A program made the translations under genes and the position numbers. Below are positions 41,580 to 51,179 of a stretch of DNA of 64,000 nt, in pieces. The number at the start of each line of letters is the position of its first letter. The first letter of the stretch is position 1. Below the pieces are notes generated by a model, which worked only from the letters and a program-made list of their open reading frames with translations, did no database searches and was not told the DNA's origin. This stretch comes from Paenibacillus tepidiphilus (GTDB taxonomy: Bacteria > Bacillota > Bacilli > Paenibacillales > Paenibacillaceae): the NCBI RefSeq assembly GCF_008635795.1, contig NZ_VWRQ01000018.1, positions 1 to 64,000 on the forward strand. The letters are read 5' to 3'.

Positions 41580-43130
41580 ATGAAGAGAGCCGGACAACGG
41601 GTGCTATTCCTGTTGCTGCTGCCGCTGTTGCTACTGTCATTCGCCGGCCACGAGGCTGCCGCTGCGGGAAGCGGCGCTGGAAAGATTGTGATGGACAGCA
41701 AGGAGCTGACGCTGCCGAAGGGAATCAGTCTTGAAAATGTGAATGGAAGCGTTATGATTCCGATCCGCGTCGTTGTGGAGAACCTGGGATTCGAGGTCCT
41801 GTGGGAACAGCAGTCACGTACGGTTACTGTGCAGCAGGACGGAAAGAAAGTTCAACTGGCGGTCGGGAGCAAGAAAGCCGAAGCCGACGGCGTGGCACTG
41901 GAGTTAAATGCCGCTCCGAAGCAAACGGGAGGAACGGTGCTGGTGCCGATCCGGTTTGTAAGCGAACAATTCGGTCTCAAGGTTGGCTGGGACAATACGG
42001 ATAAGACGGTATACATAAGCGGTGGAATAGCCGTACCCGAGCCTACTGCAGCGCCGCTGCCCTCCGCGACTCCTCTGCCTGTTATTAGTCCGTCCGCGCC
42101 GGCGGCGACAGCTGCTCCAGACGCGGCTTCGCCTGCACCGGCCGCCACCCCGGTACCGACAGTTACACCGGCTACGCAGGGCACGGCTCTTCCGGCGGTC
42201 ATGGGCGCAGTATTCAGCGAGAATCGCCTGATGATCGCCGTTTCCGGCGGCATCAAGCCAAGCGTCCAGAAGCTGACGGGACCTGACCGTATTGTTGTTG
42301 ACTTCCAGGGAGCGGGCTTCTCGGCGGATTTCGCGCAGAATCTTCCTATGCTAGCCGCGAGCGGCACGCCGCAAGGCAAGCTGGATGTGTCCGGGTATCC
42401 GCTGGTAACGGAAATCAGATATGCGATGTTCAGCGTCAGTCCTCCGACCGCCCGGTTCGTGATCCAGACGGTCGGCAGCCAGGCTTATCAGTTAACCACG
42501 GATGATGTCACTGGCCTTGTGACCATCGACCTTAACGCTCTTCCGAACAGCGGTACAGGCATTCCGGTCATTGGCGGTGCCAAGCCGATAGTAGTGCTGG
42601 ATGCCGGTCATGGCGGAACAGATCCGGGTGCCTCCAGCCTTACAGGGAAACGGGAAAAGGATATGAACCTATCGGTTGTAATGAAACTGGGGGCGCTGTT
42701 AACCCAGGAAGGATTGGTTGATGTTGTATATACGCGAGGGGCAGACACAACGATCGGACTCAAAGACCGGGTGAAGGTTGCCGAGACCGCCGGCGCCGAT
42801 CTCTTCATCTCGGTTCACGGCAATTCGCTGGATAAGGATTACCCTAACCGCGAGAAGATCAATGGCAGTGAAACCTACTATACGCGCAGTTCAAGCCTGC
42901 CGTTGGCCGAAGTGCTGCATAAGCATTTGCTGGCGGCAACCGGCTTCAAGGATAACGGAATCCGCAGTAAAAGCCTTCATGTGACCCGGGAAACGACGAT
43001 GCCGGCCGTGCTGCTGGAAGTGGGTTATCTGACCAATCCGGGAAATGAGGCGGCTATGTACAGCGAGGCTCTGCAGGACAATCTGGCCCGGGAGCTGGCA
43101 GCCGGGATCAAAGAATATTTAGGTCTGTAA
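41580..43130 (+). CDS. Secreted N-acetylmuramoyl-L-alanine amidase, Cu-amine-oxidase-N/AMIN/Amidase_3
   Basis: A 516-residue wall hydrolase cutting the MurNAc-L-Ala bond. In order: signal peptide (about 1-30), copper-amine-oxidase-like N domain (about 40-150; SVMIPIRVVVENLGFEV, VPIRFVSEQFGLKVGWD), a Pro/Ala/Thr linker (about 155-205), an AMIN domain (about 210-320) and the catalytic Amidase_3 domain (about 340-515). The zinc site is intact: LDAGHGG...DPG, REKDMNLSVVMKLG, SVHGN, and the C-terminal ETTMPAVLLEVGYL glutamate. ATG 41580 behind GGAGAGGAAAGGG. The AMIN domain suggests targeting to the septum or wall polymers. A paralogue follows 161 bp later. Confidence 0.92.
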   Translation: MKRAGQRVLFLLLLPLLLLSFAGHEAAAAGSGAGKIVMDSKELTLPKGISLENVNGSVMIPIRVVVENLGFEVLWEQQSRTVTVQQDGKKVQLAVGSKKAEADGVALELNAAPKQTGGTVLVPIRFVSEQFGLKVGWDNTDKTVYISGGIAVPEPTAAPLPSATPLPVISPSAPAATAAPDAASPAPAATPVPTVTPATQGTALPAVMGAVFSENRLMIAVSGGIKPSVQKLTGPDRIVVDFQGAGFSADFAQNLPMLAASGTPQGKLDVSGYPLVTEIRYAMFSVSPPTARFVIQTVGSQAYQLTTDDVTGLVTIDLNALPNSGTGIPVIGGAKPIVVLDAGHGGTDPGASSLTGKREKDMNLSVVMKLGALLTQEGLVDVVYTRGADTTIGLKDRVKVAETAGADLFISVHGNSLDKDYPNREKINGSETYYTRSSSLPLAEVLHKHLLAATGFKDNGIRSKSLHVTRETTMPAVLLEVGYLTNPGNEAAMYSEALQDNLARELAAGIKEYLGL

Positions 43131-43291
43131 CGAAGAGGACAGCTGTGCCGTTGCCGGCATAGGGCGGTTACCATGGAAGATATTCGCAACTTTTAAGGAA
43201 AAGCGGCGTCTATACAATGTCGAGGGTTGTCAGTGGCTGTATCATCACGAACGCCTAACTCGGGCGGAATACTAGATTTTTGAGGTGAAGA

Positions 43292-44725
43292 ATGAAGAAA
43301 TTTGCTTTTACCCTGTTGCTGCTGCTCTTTGTAATTGTATTGCCGGAACACGGACAAGCTGCCTCCGGAACCAGTAAGATCATTCTCGACGGCAAAGAAA
43401 TAACTGCCGGCCAGAACGCTCCGGTGGAGAATGTTAACGGTACGGTAATGGTGCCTCTCCGAATGATTGCCGAGAATCTGGGCTACAAGGTGGACTGGAA
43501 CCAGACGACCAAGACGGTCACCATCGAACAGCAGGGCAAAAGCCTGAAGCTGGTTGTGAATCAAACCTCGGCCTCCGTCGACGACAAAACGGTTATCCTG
43601 CCGGTAGCTCCGCTGCTGCGCTCGGATACGACGCTGGTGCCGCTGCGCTTCATTGCGGAGCAGTTCGGCCTGTCTGTCGATTGGGACAACACACAGAAGA
43701 TCGTAACACTTATTACCCCGCAGATCCCGGATAGTAACACCGGTAGCGGCTCCGGGAGCGGAGGGACAGGCGTGGTCACCCCGCCGTCGGGTAATACAAG
43801 CGGACTGACAATGATTAACGGCGTCAGCTTCAGCGAGAACCGCTTGATTATCGCTATGGAAGGATCGTCCGTACCGAAGATCTCCAAGATGAGCGGGCCA
43901 GAGCGGATTGTAATTGATCTGCCTGGAGCCACCTTCTCTGATCTGTTCGGAAGCGGCCAGGAGCTTGACCCTAATCTGAACGGCAAGCTGGCCGTGACAG
44001 ATTATCCGGATGTGTCCGGAGTGCGTTACTCCTTATTCAGCACTGATCCTTATACGGTTCGCTTTGTGATTGATTTGAATCATGCCAAGAATTACAGCAT
44101 GGAGGTAACCGGAGACACGTCGAAGCTGGTTATCGTTGATCTTAATGCGCAGAGCACGGAGGATACAGCTACACTTCCGGGTGCAAGCGGGCGTAAGCTT
44201 GTTGTGCTGGACGCAGGGCACGGGGCGAAGGATTCCGGCGCCGTAGGCGTCACAGGCAAATACGAGAAGAACTTCAATCTGGCAATCGTCCTCAAGACGG
44301 CGGAATTGCTGAAGAAAGAGAGCAATATCGACGTTGTGCTGACCCGCAGCGACGATACGTTCCTCGAGCTCAAGGACCGGGCGGCCATGGCCAACAATCT
44401 TAACGCCGACATGTTCATCTCTGTACACGCCAACGCAAACTCGTCCTCGGCGGCGAGCGGAACGGAGACGTATTACCAGCGGGAAGCAAGCAAGGCTTTG
44501 GCCAATGTGATGCATAAATATCTGGTGCAAGCAACCGGTCTCAAGGACCGCGGCGTCAGATACGGCAATTTCCATGTCATTCGTGAGACGAAAATGCCGG
44601 CTGTATTGCTGGAGGCTGGTTATCTGAGCAATAAAGGCGATGAGGCGGCCCTCTTTACAGAGGCTCTGCAGAATAAGGTAGCCGCAGGCATCGTCAGCGG
44701 AATAAAGGAATACTTCGGGTTATAA
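43292..44725 (+). CDS. Secreted N-acetylmuramoyl-L-alanine amidase, second paralogue
   Basis: A 477-residue paralogue of the preceding gene with the same architecture: signal peptide (about 1-25), Cu-amine-oxidase-like N domain (VMVPLRMIAENLGYKVDW; VPLRFIAEQFGLSVDWD), a shorter Gly/Ser linker (about 153-170), AMIN domain and Amidase_3 with LDAGHGAKDSG, YEKNFNLAIVLK, SVHANAN and ETKMPAVLLEAGYL. All zinc and catalytic residues are kept. The linker type (Gly/Ser against Pro/Ala) is the main difference. A tandem duplication has evidently been retained. Confidence 0.92.
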   Translation: MKKFAFTLLLLLFVIVLPEHGQAASGTSKIILDGKEITAGQNAPVENVNGTVMVPLRMIAENLGYKVDWNQTTKTVTIEQQGKSLKLVVNQTSASVDDKTVILPVAPLLRSDTTLVPLRFIAEQFGLSVDWDNTQKIVTLITPQIPDSNTGSGSGSGGTGVVTPPSGNTSGLTMINGVSFSENRLIIAMEGSSVPKISKMSGPERIVIDLPGATFSDLFGSGQELDPNLNGKLAVTDYPDVSGVRYSLFSTDPYTVRFVIDLNHAKNYSMEVTGDTSKLVIVDLNAQSTEDTATLPGASGRKLVVLDAGHGAKDSGAVGVTGKYEKNFNLAIVLKTAELLKKESNIDVVLTRSDDTFLELKDRAAMANNLNADMFISVHANANSSSAASGTETYYQREASKALANVMHKYLVQATGLKDRGVRYGNFHVIRETKMPAVLLEAGYLSNKGDEAALFTEALQNKVAAGIVSGIKEYFGL

Positions 44726-44838
44726 CAGCAGCCAAGCGGCAGATCGGGGCCGCAAAGTCAACTTTTGATCCGGCAGACCCGGATAAGCAGGCTTTGCGGC
44801 TCTGCCCTGCCTATATTCATCTAGAGGGGGTAATGTTC

Positions 44839-45507
44839 ATGAACAAAAAATTGACGCAAGCAGGCATTGCCGCACTTCTTCTGCTGGTAATAGCAGGCTG
44901 CGGCGAGAAGCCGACAGCGGCGCCGGCCGAGAATGCGGGAGTAACCGATCCGGCGGTCGTGAATGGCTCGGCAGGAAGCGACGCGGGCAACGGCAGCGCC
45001 GGCAACACCGGCAGCGGGAATGCACCGGCAACGGCGCAGCCTTCCGTGCAGCCTTCAACAGAGCCATCTGCCCCGGCGGCCACCGAAGCCCCGGTACCGG
45101 AGAAGCAAAGTGAAAGCATCAAAGTGTATTATACCGATCCCGAGCAGCTGGAGCTGGTTGCGTCGGAAGCAACTGTAGCTTTTGCCGATCAGGCGGAGAA
45201 ATATACAGAGGCCTTCAAGGCGCTGCAGAACAGCGGACAAGAGAGCCTTGTCCCGTTGTGGTCCAAGATTGAGCTGAAATCACTGGAGTTCAAGGACGGG
45301 CTAATCACGATGGATATTCATAAGCCGCAGGAAGCCCAGCTTGGAGCGGGTGGTGAGGCGATGGCGATCAGCGCGCTTGCCCAGACTCTGTTCCAATTCA
45401 CTGAGGTGCAGAGCGTGGAGCTGCTGGTTGACGGGGAGCAAGTCGAGAGCCTGATGGGGCATGTTGACCTCGAGCATCCGATGACCCGAGAGAACAGCGG
45501 CTTATAA
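44839..45507 (+). CDS. GerMN-domain lipoprotein
   Basis: A 222-residue lipoprotein: type II signal with lipobox IAGC (Cys near residue 20), a low-complexity Ala/Gly/Pro/Thr linker (about 25-90) and one GerMN (sporulation/spore germination) domain (about 95-215; IKVYYTDPEQLELVASE..., ALAQTLFQFTEVQSVELLVDGEQV). ATG 44839 is 8 nt behind AGAGGGGG; the earlier ATG at 44833 is too close. GerM of B. subtilis has two such domains; this protein has one. It lies among wall hydrolases and an SLH protein, suggesting a cell-surface role. Confidence 0.85.
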   Translation: MNKKLTQAGIAALLLLVIAGCGEKPTAAPAENAGVTDPAVVNGSAGSDAGNGSAGNTGSGNAPATAQPSVQPSTEPSAPAATEAPVPEKQSESIKVYYTDPEQLELVASEATVAFADQAEKYTEAFKALQNSGQESLVPLWSKIELKSLEFKDGLITMDIHKPQEAQLGAGGEAMAISALAQTLFQFTEVQSVELLVDGEQVESLMGHVDLEHPMTRENSGL

Positions 45508-45585
45508 TGGCCGGATATCTCCTAATTACATCTTTGAATTTCCGAACTTCCTAACTATTATGTATCTCAGAGAGGGGTAATCCGC

Positions 45586-48345
45586 TTGTCCGGTCAAAAG
45601 AAACTTAAACCCACACTAAAATCCTACACCTCTAAAGTGGCTTCCGCCGCACTGGCGGGAGCTATGGTATTCGGCGGAGCCGGAGCGGCATTTGCGGATA
45701 CGGCGGCCGCCGCCCAGACTTCACAGACTGCCCAGTCCACGCAGACGACTACAACGGCCGCGCCTGCCGGGGCCTTCAGCGATGTCAAAACCGGATTTTG
45801 GGCCGAGAAGCATATTTACAAGCTCGCTGCCCAGGGCATTGTCGTCGGCAATAACGGATTATTCCGTCCGGGCGATTCCGTAACCCAGCAGGAAGCTGTG
45901 CTGATGGCGCTGCGGTTTATGAAGCTCACCGGCAACGTGGATACGTCGACCAATGTGGTGCTGCCGGCCAATTTCGAGGTATCCAATTATTACAAGCCTT
46001 ATGTTGTACTGGCTCTCCAGCAAGGCTTGCTCGACAAGTCGACGGAAATGGCCGAGAGCAACCTGAAGACAGCCTGGGGTACACGCAAGGCCTCCCGTGA
46101 ATGGGTCGCTGAGCTGCTCGTGCGCAGCCTGGGTAAGACTGCAGATGCCTCCTCAGTGGCTACATTGCCTACCGGCTTCGCCGATGACGCGAAAGTATCT
46201 GCCAGCAAACGCGGTTACATTAACACTGCCGTGAAGCTTGGCCTGGCCAACGGTCTGGACGGCAACCGGTTCGATCCCCAGGGAGCCGTTACGCGGGCCC
46301 AGTTGGCGACCTTCCTCAGCCGTGCCGAAGCCCAGCATAGCATAGTGTATGACAATACGGTCAGCGGTACCATCAGCTCCCTTCAGGGGAATCAGATGAA
46401 GGTCTACCATAACGGTGCTGAATCCACATTTAACCTGGGTGCCGGAACAGCTTATTTCACCAGTGCGTCGGAAACCAGAATTAGCCTGGGCGATCTTAAG
46501 CCTTACACCAAAGTAACCGTCATCGGCGCGACATATAATGCGGCGTACGTCGAGGTTACGGACGGGACGGTGCAGCTTGAGACGCTGGAGGGCACTTTTG
46601 CCAAAATCGCCCAAGGCACTATCTGGCTGGATACCCCAGCGGGCTACGATCAATATGTCTATGATGCCAATACAGTGTTCGTCGATGTAAACGGTGCAAC
46701 AATTACTCCGGTCTCGATTGCAGCGGACAGCAAGGTTTCCCTGCAGCGTGAGACTTACAGCGGAGACCGCAAGCTGGTCAAGGTTCAGGTCACCTCCGGA
46801 ATCGTCAACAAGACAGCGGCGGGAACAATCCAGAGCATTGATCTGGCCACGAAGAGCCTGACCTTCAAGACCGCTTCAGGAACCAGTGAAACGTTCAAAT
46901 GGGAGGATGGAGCCGCCATCTTCAAAGCACAGTCCTCGGTCCTGCAGGCTTCCGATTTGAAGGTAGGCGCAGCGGTCAACTATACCATCAAGAATAATAT
47001 GATTCTTTCGGTGGATGTTACTTCCGGTACAGAGCGCGTGGTTGAAGGACTGCTCAATGAAGTTACCAATTCCAGTCTTGTCTACAAAAAAGCGGATGGT
47101 ACCCGTGAAGCTAAGCTGCTGGCTAATCTTCCGGCAGTTGTCATTCCCGAGATAACCGGTGCAACGATCAACGATCTGATGGCCGATGCGAAGAGCGGCG
47201 ACACTGTACGGCTTACCTTGAACAGCAGCGATCAGGTTACCCGGATTGAAGTCATTGCCCGTAAAGTAGTACAGCATACAGGCGCTTCGGTGCTGTCTTA
47301 CAATAGCAAGACACTGATGCTGACCTACATGGACAGCGCGGGCAAGGCGCATCTGGTGCAGCTGGATAAGGATACCAAGCTTGCGTATGACGGGGTGGCG
47401 GCACCCTCCCTTGAGGGGATTGCTACCCGGTTGACTGAAGGACGCAAGGTGAATGTGACGGCCTTGGAAGAACGGGCCCAGCTTGTGGAGATTTCTACTC
47501 AGTACACCGGCACCTTGACTTCCAGCAGTGTTCCGACCAATACTTTTGTGCTGAAGCTGGCCGGAAATCAGTCGCTTACGCTGCCGCTGCCGCAAAGTGT
47601 GGATCTGTTCGGCAAAAAAACAGCCACCATCAGCGATATCCCGGTCGGCAGCCAGGTTACAGCCTATCTTGGCGGGAACCAGTCAATCGTTACAATTGTA
47701 CGGGCTGTTTCGTCCGCACAATTGCAGATTACGGCCGTCAATGCAGCGAACAACCAGCTTACTGTTACCGGAACGGCAGGGAATTTCGTGTTCAATACGC
47801 TGGCGGTGAAGCTGTTAAATGAAGCTGGCCAGTCTATAACGCTCAGTGACCTCAAAGCCGGAGATTATATCAATGTTAATTTCCTCGGCAGCAACCCTAC
47901 TTCGATTCAAGCGGTAAAGGTGTCTGCCGGTGCGGTGACAGCGGTTGATGCGGCGGCGGGTACATTGACGGTTAAAGACTATGCAGGCGCTACCCAGACA
48001 TTGAGCGTCGGAACAGCTGTTAAGATTGTCCGCGACGGTGCTACGGCAACATCGCTCAGCAGTCTGACCACAGCAGACCGCGTCGAAGTCCGCAAGGATG
48101 TTGATGGTTCAACAACGATCCGGGTATTTGCACAGCAAAGCAAGGTGTTCTGGAAGATGGACGGCTCTTCGCTGCTGCTGGCCAAACGCTCCAGCGCCAG
48201 CGATACGAATTACCAGTTCACGCTTTCGCCAAATGTATATATTCATCAAGGAGACACGACATTATCCGTGCAATCTTTGAAAGAAAATGATAATATTATA
48301 ATGTATCTTCACAACAATGTTGTGGTTGAAATTGTGAAACAATAA
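45586..48345 (+). CDS. S-layer homology domain surface protein
   Basis: A 919-residue secreted protein starting at TTG 45586 behind GAGAGGGG. Signal peptide about 1-38 (AGAAFADTA), Thr/Gln-rich spacer, then SLH-type repeats (about 60-245; FSDVKTGFWAEKHIYKLAAQGIV split here as the first motif, and AVTRAQLATFLSRAEAQ at the end of the last), which bind pyruvylated wall polysaccharide. The remaining 670 residues are repeated beta-rich units of the type GTIQSIDLATKSLTFKTASG / VTAVDAAAGTLTVKDYAGA, resembling OB-like surface repeats. No catalytic motif seen; a structural wall-surface role is likely. Strong terminator follows. Confidence 0.88.
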   Translation: MSGQKKLKPTLKSYTSKVASAALAGAMVFGGAGAAFADTAAAAQTSQTAQSTQTTTTAAPAGAFSDVKTGFWAEKHIYKLAAQGIVVGNNGLFRPGDSVTQQEAVLMALRFMKLTGNVDTSTNVVLPANFEVSNYYKPYVVLALQQGLLDKSTEMAESNLKTAWGTRKASREWVAELLVRSLGKTADASSVATLPTGFADDAKVSASKRGYINTAVKLGLANGLDGNRFDPQGAVTRAQLATFLSRAEAQHSIVYDNTVSGTISSLQGNQMKVYHNGAESTFNLGAGTAYFTSASETRISLGDLKPYTKVTVIGATYNAAYVEVTDGTVQLETLEGTFAKIAQGTIWLDTPAGYDQYVYDANTVFVDVNGATITPVSIAADSKVSLQRETYSGDRKLVKVQVTSGIVNKTAAGTIQSIDLATKSLTFKTASGTSETFKWEDGAAIFKAQSSVLQASDLKVGAAVNYTIKNNMILSVDVTSGTERVVEGLLNEVTNSSLVYKKADGTREAKLLANLPAVVIPEITGATINDLMADAKSGDTVRLTLNSSDQVTRIEVIARKVVQHTGASVLSYNSKTLMLTYMDSAGKAHLVQLDKDTKLAYDGVAAPSLEGIATRLTEGRKVNVTALEERAQLVEISTQYTGTLTSSSVPTNTFVLKLAGNQSLTLPLPQSVDLFGKKTATISDIPVGSQVTAYLGGNQSIVTIVRAVSSAQLQITAVNAANNQLTVTGTAGNFVFNTLAVKLLNEAGQSITLSDLKAGDYINVNFLGSNPTSIQAVKVSAGAVTAVDAAAGTLTVKDYAGATQTLSVGTAVKIVRDGATATSLSSLTTADRVEVRKDVDGSTTIRVFAQQSKVFWKMDGSSLLLAKRSSASDTNYQFTLSPNVYIHQGDTTLSVQSLKENDNIIMYLHNNVVVEIVKQ

Positions 48346-48374
48346 CGGCACTGGTGGACTTCCGTGTGAAACAC

Positions 48375-48415
48375 CGTCTTGACGCAGGCCTGACTTGCGT
48401 CAAGACGTTTTTTTT
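48375..48415 (+). terminator. Terminator after the SLH gene
   Basis: CGTCTTGACGCA (48375-48386) and TGCGTCAAGACG (48396-48407), then eight Ts. Confidence 0.93.
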
Positions 48416-48481
48416 GAACCAGAAGAAGGTTGAATGCTGATCTGAATCTGCCAGTGAACCGGCTTGCGTGGAGGGAACGCT

Positions 48482-49192
48482 ATGAAGGTCGCAGAGGTTC
48501 GCCACATCCTGGATACCATCGGCGGCATGTTTCCTGAAGCCCACTGCGAGCTGAATCACAGCAACGCCTTTGAATTGACCATTGCGGTGCTGCTGTCGGC
48601 GCAGTGTACAGATGCGACAGTAAACAAAGTCACCGAGAATCTGTTCCAGAAATACAAGACTCCGCTCGATTACATCTCCGTTCCTCTGGAAGAGCTGGAG
48701 GGGGATATCCGCCGAATCGGACTCTACCGCAACAAGGCCAAGCACATTCAGAACCTGTGCCGAATTCTGATCGAACAGTACGGGGGAGAGGTGCCGCAGG
48801 CGCACGATCAGTTGGTAACCCTGCCGGGAGTCGGCCGGAAGACCGCTAATGTGGTGGTTTCGAACGCTTTTGGCGTTCCGGCGATTGCGGTGGATACGCA
48901 TGTGGAGCGTGTTGCCAAACGGCTCGCGCTGGCCGGATGGAATGACTCCGTGCTGGAGGTGGAGAAGAAGCTGATGAAGGCCGTTCCGCGCGAGGAGTGG
49001 ACGCTGACGCATCATCGGCTGATCTTTTTTGGACGGTATCATTGCAAAGCGCAAAATCCGGGATGTCAGGTTTGTCCGCTGCTGGATGTATGCCGCGAAG
49101 GCAAGAAACGTATGAAAACCTCGGTAATCAGAAAGAATAATGAGGGCCGGGGAACAAGCAAATTGTCAGAGACGAAGAAGAGGATGGGATAG
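48482..49192 (+). CDS. nth: Endonuclease III
   Basis: Bifunctional DNA glycosylase/AP lyase for oxidised pyrimidines. Helix-hairpin-helix LPGVGRKTANVVVSNAF with the catalytic Lys, the Asp in VDTHVERVAKRL, and a 4Fe-4S loop Cys-X6-Cys-X2-Cys-X5-Cys (HCKAQNPGCQVCPLLDVC). ATG 48482 after GTGGAGGGAACG gives 236 residues, with a slightly extended charged C-terminus. In B. subtilis it is next to dnaD; here the two are far apart. Confidence 0.96.
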   Translation: MKVAEVRHILDTIGGMFPEAHCELNHSNAFELTIAVLLSAQCTDATVNKVTENLFQKYKTPLDYISVPLEELEGDIRRIGLYRNKAKHIQNLCRILIEQYGGEVPQAHDQLVTLPGVGRKTANVVVSNAFGVPAIAVDTHVERVAKRLALAGWNDSVLEVEKKLMKAVPREEWTLTHHRLIFFGRYHCKAQNPGCQVCPLLDVCREGKKRMKTSVIRKNNEGRGTSKLSETKKRMG

Positions 49193-49194
49193 AG

Positions 49195-49461
49195 ATGAAA
49201 TGCATTTCTGTGTATACCGATAATTTTGAGACATTTTCCGATATTTTCGACCGTGTGGTGGAAAGCCCGCTGCAAGAGAACGAAGAGCAGGAAGTGGAAG
49301 GCATCACAATCAGCCACTCCGGCGATGTACCTGAGCATTACCTGGAGCGGATGTCCCAGAAGCCGGAAGTCGTAGTGATGAAGGACAAGTCCCGCGGCTT
49401 GACCATTCTGCAGCACGGCAAAGTATTCGAAATTCTGCTGCCTGTACTGGAAACAGCCTAA
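49195..49461 (+). CDS. Small conserved-looking protein of unknown function
   Basis: An 88-residue acidic protein starting 3 bp after nth: MKCISVYTDNFETFSDIFD, an acidic stretch ENEEQEVEGITI, and a C-terminal KSRGLTILQHGKVFEILLPV. No membrane segment, no motif I recognise. Its start overlaps the ribosome-binding area AGAGGATGGGATAGAG in the nth tail, and the shared terminator shows it is in the nth operon. Confidence 0.65.
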   Translation: MKCISVYTDNFETFSDIFDRVVESPLQENEEQEVEGITISHSGDVPEHYLERMSQKPEVVVMKDKSRGLTILQHGKVFEILLPVLETA

Positions 49462-49514
49462 GCGGCTGCATGCAGGACAAGTCCCGCAGATTATACATTG
49501 ACTGAAGATGAAGA

Positions 49515-49538
49515 GCTGGCCTTGGGGCCGGCTTTTTT
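49515..49538 (+). terminator. Terminator after nth and the small gene
   Basis: GCTGGCC (49515-49521) and GGCCGGC (49526-49532), then TTTTTT. Confidence 0.85.
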
Positions 49539-49794
49539 GCTTAGCTGAGAAGGAGGGACGTTCAGCAGAGCAAAGCTTACCGCAAATAATCCGGGATTGG
49601 CGAAATTGGGCGGTTGCGACCGATATAAGATAGCTTGGGGGAAGTGCAGAAGCTTACGGATTTGTAAGGAATTATAGCGTTTTTTGTAAAGGGAAAGCAT
49701 TGATTTGTCCATAGCCGATGCTACAATGGAGGTAGCTTTGGCTATATAGAGCATAATAAACTGAGCAATCAATGCTCAAGAAATGCTCAAATAA

Positions 49795-50000
49795 GCAGCA
49801 GTGAACGAGATGCGTGATAGATGGAAGTAGCAATGGGTCGTAAAAGTAGTAGCAGATCGGGTAAGCGGCAATAGATCGTAAAAGTAGCAAAGATCGTAGT
49901 AAGCTGCGATAGATCGTAAAAGTAACAAAGATCGTGTAAGCAGCAATAGATTGTAAATACATCAATAGATCGTATTACAGCAATAGATCATAAATGTAGC
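49795..50000. repeat. Degenerate repeats around AGATCGTAAAAGTA
   Basis: AGATCGTAAAAGTA or near variants recur at irregular spacing (for example near 49855, 49875, 49910, 49935, 49965, 49985) with AGCAATAG between them. The copies differ by small indels. Confidence 0.5.
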
Positions 50001-50380
50001 TTCAGCTTTCATGTCGGCCTTTATTTTTATCTTAAGATATATTATTTTAATATAAATGAAGTGAATAAACCACTGAGATGTGGAGAATAGAAATAGAGAC
50101 AAGGGAATAGGGAGAGAAACTAGGAAATTGGGACAAGGGAACAGGAACAGAAGCTAGGAAACAGGGACAAGGAACAAGAAACAAGGAACAACGAATAAGA
50201 ACTGGATCAAAGGAACAAGTAACAAGGGAACAAGGGAACAAAAACTAGAAACTAGTACCTTGACCTCACCAATTGTAGTTATGCACCATCTATTTGCAAG
50301 TAAGGCTGGGAAGTCCGCACCTACATCCCTATCCCGTGAACAAGCCCACAAACAGCACAGTCAGGCTAATCAATCCTATT

Positions 50381-50625
50381 GTAGGCGAAAAATCGACTAT
50401 AATGGGCTACCGTGAAGGTAAATAGGGCAAACGTAGGCGAAAAATCGACCACAATGTCTTGCCGTGGAGGAAAATAGACCCATTGTAGTCGAAAAATCGA
50501 CCACAATGTCTTGCTGTGGAGGAAAACAGACCCATTGTAGTCGAAAAATCGACCATAATGAGCTACCGTGAAGGTAAATAAGGCATACGTAGGCGAAAAA
50601 CCGACCACAATCCATAAACCAAGCT
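50381..50625. repeat. Tandem array of five 52-bp units with hairpins
   Basis: GTAGGCGAAAAATCGAC or GTAGTCGAAAAATCGAC begins at 50381, 50433, 50485, 50537 and 50589: an exact 52-bp period, the last unit partial and more divergent. Each core with its flanks can fold as TTGTAGTCGA-AAAA-TCGACCACAA with one mismatch. Two variants of the rest alternate: one with GGCTACCGTGAAGGTAAAT (units 1 and 4), one with CTTGCCGTGGAGGAAAAT (units 2 and 3). 52 is not a multiple of three and no start/SD exists, so it is not coding. Confidence 0.85.
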
Positions 50626-51179
50626 CACCTATTGAAAAGCAGGACAGTACCTTAAAGTTCTCAGGTTGCTCTTTTTCAGGGTTAGTGGAAAGTCGCTACC
50701 TAGTTTCATCTGTACGTTAGTGTTTGCATCGCCGAATTGGCTGCTTAGAACGGCTCCAGCAAGAAGTGACTGTGTGGGAAGCGACACGAAACCAGGGACA
50801 GAAATCGGTGTAATGGCACTTTACAACCAAGCAAGCTAGAGGGGAATTAAAGCACTTATACCCTGGAATTTGAATGGGTCAAGGTAGGTACTAGACCACC
50901 TGGCACATACAAATTGATCAACTGCTTGCTTAAACGATTGCAGGTTTTGGCAAAGGCAGAGGCATGCTGTTGTAAATTTGAAACCGGTTACTTTGGCCCG
51001 TCTATGTTGCTTACGGATCTTACAGGCTTTATTTCTCGGAAAGTCGATGTTTGGTTAGAGGAAGGGACTACAGTCCGCTTATTTTAGCAGTATAGACAAA
51101 TGTATGCGTTGTCACATTAAAATAAGGCCTGTGGTGTCGATACGCTCTCCACAAGTTACAAAAGTGAAGAGGCGGTGTA

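Noticed and set aside
44749..44800. Terminator between the second amidase and the GerMN gene
   Set aside because: GCCGCAAAG and CTTTGCGGC can pair, but the loop is about 34 nt and no T-tract follows.
49491..49965. Minus-strand open frames after nth
   Set aside because: No ribosome-binding sites; they overlap the nth terminator and AT-rich degenerate repeats. They may be part of a repeated intergenic element, but no gene is supported.
50366..50615. Two overlapping minus-strand open frames with repeated YGRFFDYN-like units
   Set aside because: They translate the 52-bp noncoding array in different frames; the period is not a multiple of three and there is no SD.
50381..50625. CRISPR array
   Set aside because: The regular 52-bp period first suggested one, but the supposed spacers are themselves repeated in two versions and no cas genes are near.
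50845..51085. Open stretch of about 78 codons on the plus strand
   Set aside because: No start codon near its beginning, no SD, and no recognisable protein; could be chance or a very decayed fragment.
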